In this document: piece after piece, positions 1 through 7,014 of the stretch
How the letters are laid out: every line of letters starts with the position of its first letter
Numbering within the stretch: the first letter of the stretch is position 1
NCBI GenBank assembly: GCA_017613815.1
Contig: JAGADB010000043.1
Location: 1 to 10,940 of the forward strand
Source of the DNA: Clostridia bacterium
Lineage (GTDB): Bacteria; Bacillota; Clostridia; Oscillospirales; CAG-382
DNA: 10,940 bases
Direction: 5' to 3'
The notes under the pieces: generated by a model
What the model was told of the DNA's origin: nothing
The model's database searches: none
Seen by the model: the letters and a program-made list of their open reading frames with translations, nothing else
Made by a program: the position numbers and the translations under genes

Positions 1-378
1 CTTGAATTTACCGCACCCGACACGCCCGGAACCTATAATATCAGCGTTTCGTACAACGACGGCAACATAGTTGACGGCAATTTGAACCCCGTCGATTTTG
101 CTTTGACAAACGGATGCGTCAAAGTCGAGTCAACCGCCACGGTAACCGTCGGAATATCCGACCGCAGCGTATCCCTCAAAGGAGATAACCTCGAGGGAAG
201 CATACTTGTTTCGTTTTATCGCGGAAACAGACTTATTTCCGTCCGTTTTTATCCCGTGAGCGAAGCGATAACCGTTGACGATATACCTTTTCAGGCGTTA
301 AGGGCAAAAATAATGTGGTGGCGGAACATAATTTCGCTGAGCCCCGTCTGCGAGCAGCAGGAAATATATTTAGACTGA
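1..378 (+). CDS. C-terminal part of a secreted cohesin-like protein (5' end outside window)
   Basis: The frame is open from base 1 and stops at 376-378, leaving 125 visible residues, so this is the end of a longer gene. Residues 1-43 match the last strands of a cohesin-type fold and align with the cohesin domain of the next gene (here YNISVSYNDGNIVDG, there YPITVSYSEGDIVDA). This suggests that the two are paralogues. Unlike its neighbour it has no dockerin. Residues 66-125 instead form a small domain with a GNRLISVRF strand and a hydrophobic IMWWRNIISLSPVCE ending. The same layout closes the giant protein encoded at 1850-6733. By family knowledge, cohesin-fold domains are extracellular protein-binding modules; the partner is unknown. 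No terminator follows, and the next gene begins 25 bases later, so the two are probably co-transcribed. The TTG at 82 is an internal codon, not a start. Confidence 0.8.
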   Translation, partial: LEFTAPDTPGTYNISVSYNDGNIVDGNLNPVDFALTNGCVKVESTATVTVGISDRSVSLKGDNLEGSILVSFYRGNRLISVRFYPVSEAITVDDIPFQALRAKIMWWRNIISLSPVCEQQEIYLD

Positions 379-403
379 AATAATAAGAAAGGAAAATAAA
401 GAA

Positions 404-1786
404 ATGAAATTCAGAAGGACCATTGCATTAATACTCTCTGTCATTATGATTGCGGCCGTAATTTCACTCAATGTTTTTGCAACGGAAACAGATCCGAAAA
501 TAACGGTTTCTTCCGCGACGGTCTTTGCCGGTGATACGGTTGATATCGCCGTGTCGATAGCGAACAACCCCGGAATATTGGGTGCAACGCTTAAAATCAC
601 CTACGGAAACGGACTGACGCTTACAAGCGCAGCTTCCGGCGAGGCGTTTTCCGCACTTACTTTTACAAATCCCGGCGTGTTCGCTTCTCCATGTAATTTC
701 GTTTGGGACGGCCAGGAACTTAACGCCGAAGATATAAAGGACGGAGTGATCCTCAACCTGCAGTTCAAGATACCGGATGACGCAAAAGCGGGCGACGTGT
801 ATCCCATAACCGTTTCGTATTCGGAAGGCGATATTGTCGACGCGGACCTCAATCCCGTTGAAATTGAAATCGCAAACGGCTCGGTAAACGTTACAAACTT
901 TATTCCCGGCGACCTCAATAACGACGGATCCGTCAACACAAGCGACGTCATTATGATGAGACGCCACATCGCAGGCGGCTATAATCAGACGATAATCGAA
1001 GCGGCGGCTGACGTCAATAACGACGGAAAAATAAATACGACCGACGTAATTTTGCTGAGACGCTATATTGCCGGCGGCTATGACGTGGAACTGATAAGAA
1101 GCACGTACTTCGGAAATCAGGAGCCGCAGCCCGTTACTCAGAGGGAAAGAATTGTAAAACTCGTTGACGTGGTTCCGACTGACGATGACGAATATATTGG
1201 TAAATACACGCTTTACAACCCCTATACCGGCACGGTTGAAACTGCTTACGGCTCGACGACAGCCTCGAAGGCGGCATCCGTTAAAGTTAAAGCTTACGGC
1301 GACCTTGTAACCTTGACGCCGTCGGGAATGGTTGACGAAAAAGCTGCGTCGGTACCTTTCAAAGATAAGCAGAAGTACTGGATTCTTTCGTACGATGCCG
1401 ACAACAAAACCCTCGAAATCTGCCCGTACGGCGATCTTGACACGGTTTATACCGTAAATGCGGAAAATATGGCGGCGTCAAAACTTGCTTCAGATACAAA
1501 GTGGATAGAAGACGTTATTACGTGGGGCACGATTTCTGCACTTGACAAGGCTGTCTTCGCCGCCGCTGACGATACCTCCGTCAGATGTTACAATAAGGCA
1601 TATACCGAAGATGAAGGCGCAACCTACTCCACAAAATACGCAAAATACGTTAAGGCGACAATGCTCATTGACTGGGAAGACGGAGCCGACTTTACGGTAA
1701 AAGGCGAAAACGGCTTTAACGGAAGCGCACGCTTCGCGGTAGTCTGGGTTATGGACGGCGAAACAAAAGAACTTGATATTGACTGA
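404..1786 (+). CDS. Secreted cohesin-dockerin protein (adaptor-scaffoldin-like) with an unrecognised C-terminal domain
   Basis: This 460-residue protein has a Lys/Arg-rich, hydrophobic signal peptide (residues 1-26, likely cut after VFA). Residues about 31-165 form a cohesin-type domain: VFAGDTVDIAVSIANNPGI at the start and YPITVSYSEGDIVDADLNP near the end. Residues 169-226 are a complete type I dockerin with two calcium loops. The first is GDLNNDGSVNTSD (ligands D170, N172, D174, D181) and the second ADVNNDGKINTTD (D203, N205, D207, D214). Each is followed by a helix ending in the near-identical RRHIAGGY / RRYIAGGY. Residues about 245-460 are a beta-rich region I do not recognise; there is no catalytic signature, sortase motif or SLH repeat. 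A cohesin plus a dockerin in one chain is the layout of small adaptor scaffoldins such as ScaC of Ruminococcus flavefaciens, but the resemblance is architectural only. The start at 404 is supported by AAAGGA at 388-393, 10 bases upstream. Confidence 0.9.
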   Translation: MKFRRTIALILSVIMIAAVISLNVFATETDPKITVSSATVFAGDTVDIAVSIANNPGILGATLKITYGNGLTLTSAASGEAFSALTFTNPGVFASPCNFVWDGQELNAEDIKDGVILNLQFKIPDDAKAGDVYPITVSYSEGDIVDADLNPVEIEIANGSVNVTNFIPGDLNNDGSVNTSDVIMMRRHIAGGYNQTIIEAAADVNNDGKINTTDVILLRRYIAGGYDVELIRSTYFGNQEPQPVTQRERIVKLVDVVPTDDDEYIGKYTLYNPYTGTVETAYGSTTASKAASVKVKAYGDLVTLTPSGMVDEKAASVPFKDKQKYWILSYDADNKTLEICPYGDLDTVYTVNAENMAASKLASDTKWIEDVITWGTISALDKAVFAAADDTSVRCYNKAYTEDEGATYSTKYAKYVKATMLIDWEDGADFTVKGENGFNGSARFAVVWVMDGETKELDID

Positions 1787-1806
1787 TTTTAAGCGCAGTA
1801 GATAAG

Positions 1807-1836
1807 AAAAAAGGACGCCTTTCGGCGTCCTTTTTT
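1807..1836. terminator. Bidirectional Rho-independent terminator between convergent genes
   Basis: A perfect 7-bp stem, GGACGCC (1813-1819) and GGCGTCC (1824-1830), encloses a TTTC loop. It is flanked by six A on the left and six T on the right, so it reads as an intrinsic terminator on both strands. It lies 21 bases after the stop of the cohesin-dockerin gene and 14 bases from the stop of the convergent giant gene, and so probably serves both. Confidence 0.93.
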
Positions 1837-1849
1837 CATGCTTTTTTAT

Positions 1850-4800
1850 TCAGTTGCTCTGCCAGCTGTCGCAGAGGGGTTTAAACAAATCGGGATCGAC
1901 CAAGAACACTTTATAAAGCGTACCGCTGCCGCTCATTTCAAGAGAACCCGTGCCTGCAGGGCTATCCACCATTTTTATATCGGTAAGTCTGTTATTATCG
2001 AAGCGCGCCGCGATGAGTTTCGAGCCGGAAGGCGCGTTTTCGGTCTCATACGAGAGCGTTGTGCCGGAAACCGAAGCGTTCAGCGTGGGTTTTGCGCCGG
2101 AAATGCGCCAGGAATACGCCGTTTCGTCCGCTATCCAATCGGTCTGTCCGTTATATTCTTCGGGAGCTTGCGCAAACACGACGAAGCCCTCGTCTTCGAG
2201 GTAGGTATGGGAGATTTCGTAGTAATCGGTATAATGCTGTTTATCCCAATCGTCGAGTTCGTCGTACGGAGTGTAGTCTCCCGCCCATCTCGACACGTAA
2301 TATTTACTCAAATTATTCTGATCTACGTTTTCGGGTGCGACGGGAACGAATCCGTCGAGCAGGGTTTTGGGGTTTGTCGCAAAATAGCCGCCGTTCAGTA
2401 TGAGATACGGTTTTGTGCCCGCATTTGCGCTGTTGACGCTGAAATCAAGGTCGTTTACTCTTGCGTTTTCGCTTATTATCATAAACGTCGGCATAAATTC
2501 GGCTTCGTCGTAAACATAATACCACAGCGAGTCAAATTCCGCGTCTCCCGATATATAAATCGTGAGCGACGCTTCGTCGTTGCCGTTATTGAAGTCCATA
2601 TTGCCGGCAAAACGTCCGCCGCTTATATAGAAGGTTCCGCCGTCGGCAAACAAGCTTCCGTTAAATTCGCCGCCGGTGAAGTAATAGGTATCTCCCGTCC
2701 AGGGCTGTATTCCGACGTTTATTATTCCGCTTGAACGGAATATGCCGGGCGTGGTGCTTACTATATGGAAATCCGTCGGGTAGAACGTGGGAATTTCCAC
2801 TCCGTTTTCGTATCTTATGCCGGGCGTGCCGCCGGTGAAGGTGCCGCAGACCTCAAAAGTATGGCCGTTTAAGTCGAACCATATCGAGCGGTCGGAATAG
2901 CTTACGTCCCAGGTCTCGTTTTCGGCTATTTTTGCGTCGGCAAGCATTTTTACGTACTCGTCGTTATAGCCGAACATATAGTTGTCGTGGGCAGGCAGCG
3001 TTTCAAGGCTGTCTTTATAGTCGGTAGTCATCACCGCCGCCGCCTTCAGCGCCGTATACAGTGTGGGATAAAAGGTTTCGGCGTAATCGCCGTCGAGGTT
3101 TTCGTTGGTGTCGTAATCTCTCAGATAATACGAGGAAGTAACCGAAGCTTCGAAGTTTTCGTTTAAGCCGTCCCACGAAAGAGTACCGTTTTGGATAATG
3201 CGCACGCCGCCGCCGATGATTTTTCCGCCCGATGCGGAGTCGGTAAGCGTGAGAGTTCCTTTTACGCAGAGGATAACGCCGTTTTCCGCCGCGGGTGCAA
3301 GCTTTGAGCCGTCAACGGTATGTCCCGCAAGGTCGATTGCAGCCGTTACTCCTGCGGGTATCAGAAGCACGTCGCTTCCGCTTCCGCTTATAAGGTCCTC
3401 CGTTAAGACTATCGTTCCGAGGTCGGTGCCGGGTAAAGCGGCGCTGAGCGTCGATGCCATAATATCCCACGGCGACGGGTCGAGCCAGATTGCTTCTCCC
3501 GTAACGTTTTCATTTACCGTAAACTCGCTTCCGGCATCGTAAACCGCATTACCGAGCCGCCAGCCGCCGAACACCTTGCCGTCCGGGATATAGAACAGCT
3601 CTCTTGCATGGGGAACCACTATCGTAAATCCCTTATTAAACGGGAAGGGGGCCGATACCGTATTGCCGCTGCCGTCAAGAAGGAGCGCTCCGTTTCCGTC
3701 AAGGGTTACCGTCGGCATATCCGCAGCGACCGCCGTAAAGGTGGTGTTTTCGCTTGCAGGGAACTCGTCGCCTTCTGCGTACTCGTCGTCTCCGTTTTTC
3801 CAGCATACGAATTCCTTTCCGTAAGGAAGCACGAAAAGGTCTTCGAATTTTGCAAGCTTTGCCGTCTTGCCCTTCTCGACGGAGACGCTTACCGAACTGT
3901 CTTCAAAAACGTAAGCGAAGGTTACGGAGGGCACGAGCGTTACGGCAAGCTCAAAACCGTCTTTTTCGGTGTAGGAGTCGGAATGGAAGTATATCGTGAG
4001 CGCGTTTGAGCTCGATGCGAGTTCCGTAATCGTAAATGTGCCGCCGATTGCGTCGCCGCCTACCGTCGGGCTTGAAGACGTAAGGCCGTCGTAAAATACG
4101 AGGTAGTCCCAGTATTTTGATTCGGTAACGCCGCTGCCGCTGATTTTTATAATGAAGTTTTCGGGCGCCTTTACCGTAAGGTAACTGTCGTTGCGCGACG
4201 AATACTTTGCGTCCTTTCCGCCGTCATCGTAAACCGTGAAGGTAAAACCTTCGCCTTTGTCGGCAAGGTTGGCGCTTATCGTTTCTCTTATCGGCATATT
4301 TACGTACCAGGAACCGTTTCCGTCTTGTATGAGCACCGGCTCGTCCTCCACCACGGCGTCAAACACGGTTTCCTGAGTTACCGTGAATTTGCTTCCCGCC
4401 TGATATACGTTTCCGCTTACGCTTTCTTTCCAGCCGGCAAAGATTTTTCTGTTCGGGAGGGTAAAGTAGTCGGTAAACTCCGCAAGCGTTATTTCGGCGC
4501 CCTGCGGAACGGTAACGCCGTAACAGTCTCCGTCGTAGGAATATGTTATTTCGAGTCGGTTTGCCCAGAGCGCAGTAAGCGTCTTGCTTTCGGTAAAGAT
4601 TACGCTGTCTCCCGCCTGATATACGTTTTCGCCGTCGGTAAAGCCCGCGAAAATCATATTTTCGGGCGCCGTAAACGTGCATTCCGGAATACCGAACGCA
4701 ACGCCTGACAGTATGCTCATATCTTTCATGGAGCCGGAAGCTCCGCCGCCGTCAAACGTAAGCGTGCGTACCGTCGACGGGTCGATTATCGAAACGTCGA

Positions 4801-6733
4801 GCATAAAGCCGGTGCTGCGCGAGCTTGAATCGGTTATAAACGAGAATTTTACGGTATTTCCGGCCGTAAAAACTTCATTTACCGTGAACGGATAGCCGCT
4901 GTATCCGTCTCCTCCGAGAAGCGTCGTCATATCCGAGTCGTATATGTAAAGCACGTCGCTGTAATATTCCGTTTCCCCGACGCCGCTTATCCTGAAAACA
5001 CAGTTTGCGGGAGCGGTTATAGTAAGACTGCCGTTTAAGTTGTTCGGATAGTAGTAATATTTGCTGACGTCGTACAGTTTGAAGGTAAATCCGTTTGATT
5101 TGTCCGAAATATCAAGCGAAACGTCTTCCTTTTCGGGCACGGTTGCGTAAAGTCCGCCGTCATTATCCTCTATGAGTATCGGCAGGTCGTTGAATACCGC
5201 CGTGAAGGTGACGTTTTCGGCAAGAGTAAAGGAATCGCCTTCGGCGTAATTGTTTCCGCCGCCCGTCCAGCACGAAAATTCCTTTCTGTAAGGAAGACTG
5301 AACATAGACGCGTAGGTCGGAAGAGAAATTTTCGCGCCCTTGCGGCCGTATGAAACGGACGTTGTCTTGCCGTTTGAATAGGTTACCGTGATTTTGTCAA
5401 TATAAACAGCCGTCAGCGTGACGTTTCCGTTCGGAGTGAAAGCATCGAGTGCGTGATAAACGTATTCGCCGTCGGTGTAGTAGTCGAAATAGGTGTTGTC
5501 GGGAAGGGTGAAACCGCATTCGGGAAGCGTTATGCTTCTGCCCGAAAGCGCGTAAAGCGGTTCCATCGTTCCGCTGCCTTCGCCCGCATCAAAGGAAATT
5601 GTAACGAGCTCGGACGGGTCGACAACGGTTACCGTAAGGTCAAGGCCGTCAAAGTTATCGCCGTAGTAGGAGTAAAAATACAGTTTGAGAACGTTTTCGG
5701 TGGTGTAGAGGTCGTTTAACGTTACTCTGCCCTTAATATTCTGACCGAGCTGCGTCTGCGTGTCTCCGTCGAAAACCGCAAGGTAGTCGTAGGGGCTGTA
5801 AGTCGAAACGCTTCCGCTTACCGAAAGGACGTATCCCGCGGGCGCTTTTACCAAAAGCGTGCCGTTGCAGCCGTAGGAATACGGCTTGTCGGGACCGCCG
5901 TTATCATATACTTTAAGAGAAAAGCCCTTTTGTTTGTCGGAAATGTCCGCCGTAACAGTATCCGCCTTCGGTATTTTGGAGTAAAAGCCGCCTTGTCCGT
6001 CGGAAATAATTATCGGCTCTTCCTCAAGCACCGCCGTAAAAGCGGCGTCGGCGTTTACGGTAAAGGAATCGTTTTCGGCATATTCGTCATCGCCGTTTTT
6101 CCAGCAGACGAAAAGCATTCTTTCGGGGAGCGTAAAGAGGGAAGTAAATACGGGAAGCGTAATTTCCGTACCCTTTCTCATCATATATTTTTCGGATTTT
6201 CCGTTGAAAGAATAAGTAACGTCGGCAAAGTTTGAACGGCTTTCAACCGTAACGGTTATTTCAAATCCGCCGGACTGTATGCCGGAGTCGGAATAAAATC
6301 TTATTTCAAGTAAATTTTCCGGAGAATACAGGTCGTCTACCGTAAACGAGCCGCTGTAATCTTTTCCGAGCTGCATATATGCGCTTCCGTCGTAAAACCT
6401 CAAGATGTCGTAGCCGCTTTCTGTGCTGCCGGAGCCGGATACCGAAAGAACGCATCCGTCGGGTGCGGTAATTAGAAAGTTGGTGTTGCAGTAGCCGGAA
6501 TAATCACTTTCTTTTCCGCCGTTGTCGTAAACCTTGAAGGAAAAGCCGGAAGCTTTGTCGGCAAGGTCGAGGGTTACGTAGTCGTTTTGAGGAAGATTGT
6601 AGTAAAATCCGCCCTCTCCGTCGGAAACAAGCTCCGCTTCGGTAGCATACGCCGTTATTTGCATAACGCAGATAAGGGCGATAAAAGCCGAGAGAATCAA
6701 AAGTACTCTGAATTGCATATTTTTCGTTTTCAT
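1850..6733 (-). CDS. Giant secreted protein with four CUB-like domains, InlB/Flg_new-type repeats and a beta-helix-like C-terminal part
   Basis: This 1627-residue protein starts with a signal peptide (about 1-30, likely cut after AYA). Four CUB-like domains lie at about 34-164, 240-372, 519-652 and 800-934. They share an opening like DGxGGxY and a core like APxGYVLSVSGSxSTxSxYD...FDG. Seven short beta-grasp repeats of the Listeria-Bacteroides (Flg_new/InlB B) type follow them, at about 172-236, 376-446, 448-516, 656-724, 726-796, 936-1003 and 1008-1084, with motifs such as ITLPxxxxxFTLP...FxCWKNGDDEYAEGD...FTAV. Residues about 1095-1200 and 1285-1450 look like right-handed beta-helix or pectate-lyase-like coils (IDLAGHTVDG, WFDLNGHTFE). 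The last 60 residues match the C-terminal domain of the protein at 1-378. No sortase motif, SLH repeat, dockerin or C-terminal membrane anchor is visible. I take the start at 6733 because AAAGGAG precedes it and the upstream in-frame ATG at 6781 lies inside the promoter. A role in adhesion or glycan binding is inference. Confidence 0.9.
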   Translation of the reverse strand: MKTKNMQFRVLLILSAFIALICVMQITAYATEAELVSDGEGGFYYNLPQNDYVTLDLADKASGFSFKVYDNGGKESDYSGYCNTNFLITAPDGCVLSVSGSGSTESGYDILRFYDGSAYMQLGKDYSGSFTVDDLYSPENLLEIRFYSDSGIQSGGFEITVTVESRSNFADVTYSFNGKSEKYMMRKGTEITLPVFTSLFTLPERMLFVCWKNGDDEYAENDSFTVNADAAFTAVLEEEPIIISDGQGGFYSKIPKADTVTADISDKQKGFSLKVYDNGGPDKPYSYGCNGTLLVKAPAGYVLSVSGSVSTYSPYDYLAVFDGDTQTQLGQNIKGRVTLNDLYTTENVLKLYFYSYYGDNFDGLDLTVTVVDPSELVTISFDAGEGSGTMEPLYALSGRSITLPECGFTLPDNTYFDYYTDGEYVYHALDAFTPNGNVTLTAVYIDKITVTYSNGKTTSVSYGRKGAKISLPTYASMFSLPYRKEFSCWTGGGNNYAEGDSFTLAENVTFTAVFNDLPILIEDNDGGLYATVPEKEDVSLDISDKSNGFTFKLYDVSKYYYYPNNLNGSLTITAPANCVFRISGVGETEYYSDVLYIYDSDMTTLLGGDGYSGYPFTVNEVFTAGNTVKFSFITDSSSRSTGFMLDVSIIDPSTVRTLTFDGGGASGSMKDMSILSGVAFGIPECTFTAPENMIFAGFTDGENVYQAGDSVIFTESKTLTALWANRLEITYSYDGDCYGVTVPQGAEITLAEFTDYFTLPNRKIFAGWKESVSGNVYQAGSKFTVTQETVFDAVVEDEPVLIQDGNGSWYVNMPIRETISANLADKGEGFTFTVYDDGGKDAKYSSRNDSYLTVKAPENFIIKISGSGVTESKYWDYLVFYDGLTSSSPTVGGDAIGGTFTITELASSSNALTIYFHSDSYTEKDGFELAVTLVPSVTFAYVFEDSSVSVSVEKGKTAKLAKFEDLFVLPYGKEFVCWKNGDDEYAEGDEFPASENTTFTAVAADMPTVTLDGNGALLLDGSGNTVSAPFPFNKGFTIVVPHARELFYIPDGKVFGGWRLGNAVYDAGSEFTVNENVTGEAIWLDPSPWDIMASTLSAALPGTDLGTIVLTEDLISGSGSDVLLIPAGVTAAIDLAGHTVDGSKLAPAAENGVILCVKGTLTLTDSASGGKIIGGGVRIIQNGTLSWDGLNENFEASVTSSYYLRDYDTNENLDGDYAETFYPTLYTALKAAAVMTTDYKDSLETLPAHDNYMFGYNDEYVKMLADAKIAENETWDVSYSDRSIWFDLNGHTFEVCGTFTGGTPGIRYENGVEIPTFYPTDFHIVSTTPGIFRSSGIINVGIQPWTGDTYYFTGGEFNGSLFADGGTFYISGGRFAGNMDFNNGNDEASLTIYISGDAEFDSLWYYVYDEAEFMPTFMIISENARVNDLDFSVNSANAGTKPYLILNGGYFATNPKTLLDGFVPVAPENVDQNNLSKYYVSRWAGDYTPYDELDDWDKQHYTDYYEISHTYLEDEGFVVFAQAPEEYNGQTDWIADETAYSWRISGAKPTLNASVSGTTLSYETENAPSGSKLIAARFDNNRLTDIKMVDSPAGTGSLEMSGSGTLYKVFLVDPDLFKPLCDSWQSN

Positions 6734-6744
6734 CGTGGTTTTTG

Positions 6745-6751
6745 CTCCTTT
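6745..6751 (-). promoter_or_regulatory. Ribosome-binding site fixing the start of the giant gene
   Basis: Read on the minus strand this is AAAGGAG, 11 bases before the ATG at 6733. It decides between that start and the upstream in-frame ATG at 6781, which has no such site. The chosen start gives a protein beginning MKTKNMQF followed by a normal signal peptide. Confidence 0.85.
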
Positions 6752-6772
6752 CAGACAATGTATTCTGCATCT

Positions 6773-6802
6773 ATAATACAATATTCAGTATATTAATATC
6801 AA
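6773..6802 (-). promoter_or_regulatory. Promoter of the giant CUB-repeat gene
   Basis: On the minus strand TTGATA (6802-6797, five of six matches to the -35 consensus) and TATTAT (6778-6773, five of six) are separated by 18 bases. Transcription would begin near 6766, giving a leader of about 33 bases before the ATG at 6733. The -35 element starts 10 bases after the end of the left operator array, a position suited to activation by a bound regulator. Confidence 0.65.
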
Positions 6803-6812
6803 TATTTTGAGA

Positions 6813-6842
6813 ATAAGCGGTATAAAATCCGGTATAAGCGGT
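6813..6842 (-). promoter_or_regulatory. LytTR-type operator array facing the giant gene
   Basis: On the minus strand two identical 9-mers, ACCGCTTAT, lie at 6842-6834 and 6821-6813, separated by 12 bases (period 21). An extra ACCGG half-site at 6833-6829 directly follows the first. The published LytTR consensus is a pair of direct repeats of the form [TA][AC][CA]GTTN[AG][TG] spaced by 12-13 bases; each 9-mer here matches eight of nine positions. The geometry is read directly; binding by the LytTR protein encoded at 7015 is inferred from family and position. Confidence 0.75.
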
Positions 6843-6871
6843 AAGCGCAAATGAAGAGCGGATGAAAAAAT

Positions 6872-6901
6872 ACCGCTTGTACCGGAAAAAATACCGTTTG
6901 A
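6872..6901 (+). promoter_or_regulatory. LytTR-type operator array facing the lytTR gene
   Basis: The 9-mers ACCGCTTGT (6872-6880) and ACCGTTTGA (6893-6901) are separated by 12 bases, with an ACCGG half-site at 6881-6885 in the same place as in the left array. Each 9-mer fits eight of nine LytTR consensus positions. This array is a near copy of 6813-6842 in inverted orientation, with 29 bases between the two. It suggests autoregulation of the LytTR-DUF3021 unit. Confidence 0.75.
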
Positions 6902-6911
6902 GAAAGATATC

Positions 6912-6940
6912 TTGCGTTTTTTCCGTAAATAATATACAAT
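6912..6940 (+). promoter_or_regulatory. Candidate regulator-dependent promoter of the lytTR unit
   Basis: TTGCGT (6912-6917) and TACAAT (6935-6940) are 17 bases apart. The -35 is poor (three of six), as is common where an activator is needed, and the -10 has five of six matches. The -35 begins exactly 10 bases after the right operator array, the same distance as on the giant-gene side. It overlaps the second candidate promoter. Confidence 0.4.
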
Positions 6941-6961
6941 TACGAAAAATTGTGTTATAAT
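6933..6961 (+). promoter_or_regulatory. Candidate basal promoter of the lytTR unit (extended -10)
   Basis: TATACA (6933-6938) and a perfect TATAAT (6956-6961) are 17 bases apart, and TGT precedes the -10, making it an extended -10. This looks stronger than the operator-linked candidate and could give basal expression. A 6-bp inverted repeat, ACAATT (6936-6941) and AATTGT (6948-6953), lies across its -35 edge and spacer. Confidence 0.6.
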
Positions 6962-7014
6962 TATGTCGGCGGTTTTGCAAATTTTGAAAAATCGGCACGG
7001 GAGATAACATAATT

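Noticed and set aside
464..967. Open frames on the minus strand opposite the cohesin-dockerin gene
   Set aside because: They are shadows of a well-supported secreted protein and have no ribosome-binding site or recognisable domain.
404..1786. Evidence for a true cellulosome
   Set aside because: One cohesin-dockerin protein and one cohesin-like fragment are not enough. No glycoside hydrolase with a dockerin is present in the window.
1838..2734. Open frame of 298 codons on the + strand, plus several more + strand frames up to about 6235
   Set aside because: They lie antisense to the giant gene, have Arg/Val/Phe-rich compositions with no domain, and lack ribosome-binding sites. The minus-strand protein has clear repeats and a signal peptide.
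6734..6781. Upstream in-frame ATG of the giant gene, adding 16 residues
   Set aside because: It lies upstream of the -10 element, has no ribosome-binding site, and would put a non-hydrophobic, Cys-containing leader before a good signal peptide.
6780..6806. AATATT copies 21 bases apart in the giant-gene promoter spacer
   Set aside because: AATATT is self-complementary and the region is almost all A/T, so chance is likely despite the matching period.
6813..6901. Inverted repeats read as transposon ends or a CRISPR-like array
   Set aside because: There is no transposase or target duplication, the repeat unit is only 9 bases with a strict 21-bp period, and it sits between promoters beside a LytTR gene. 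An operator explains it better.
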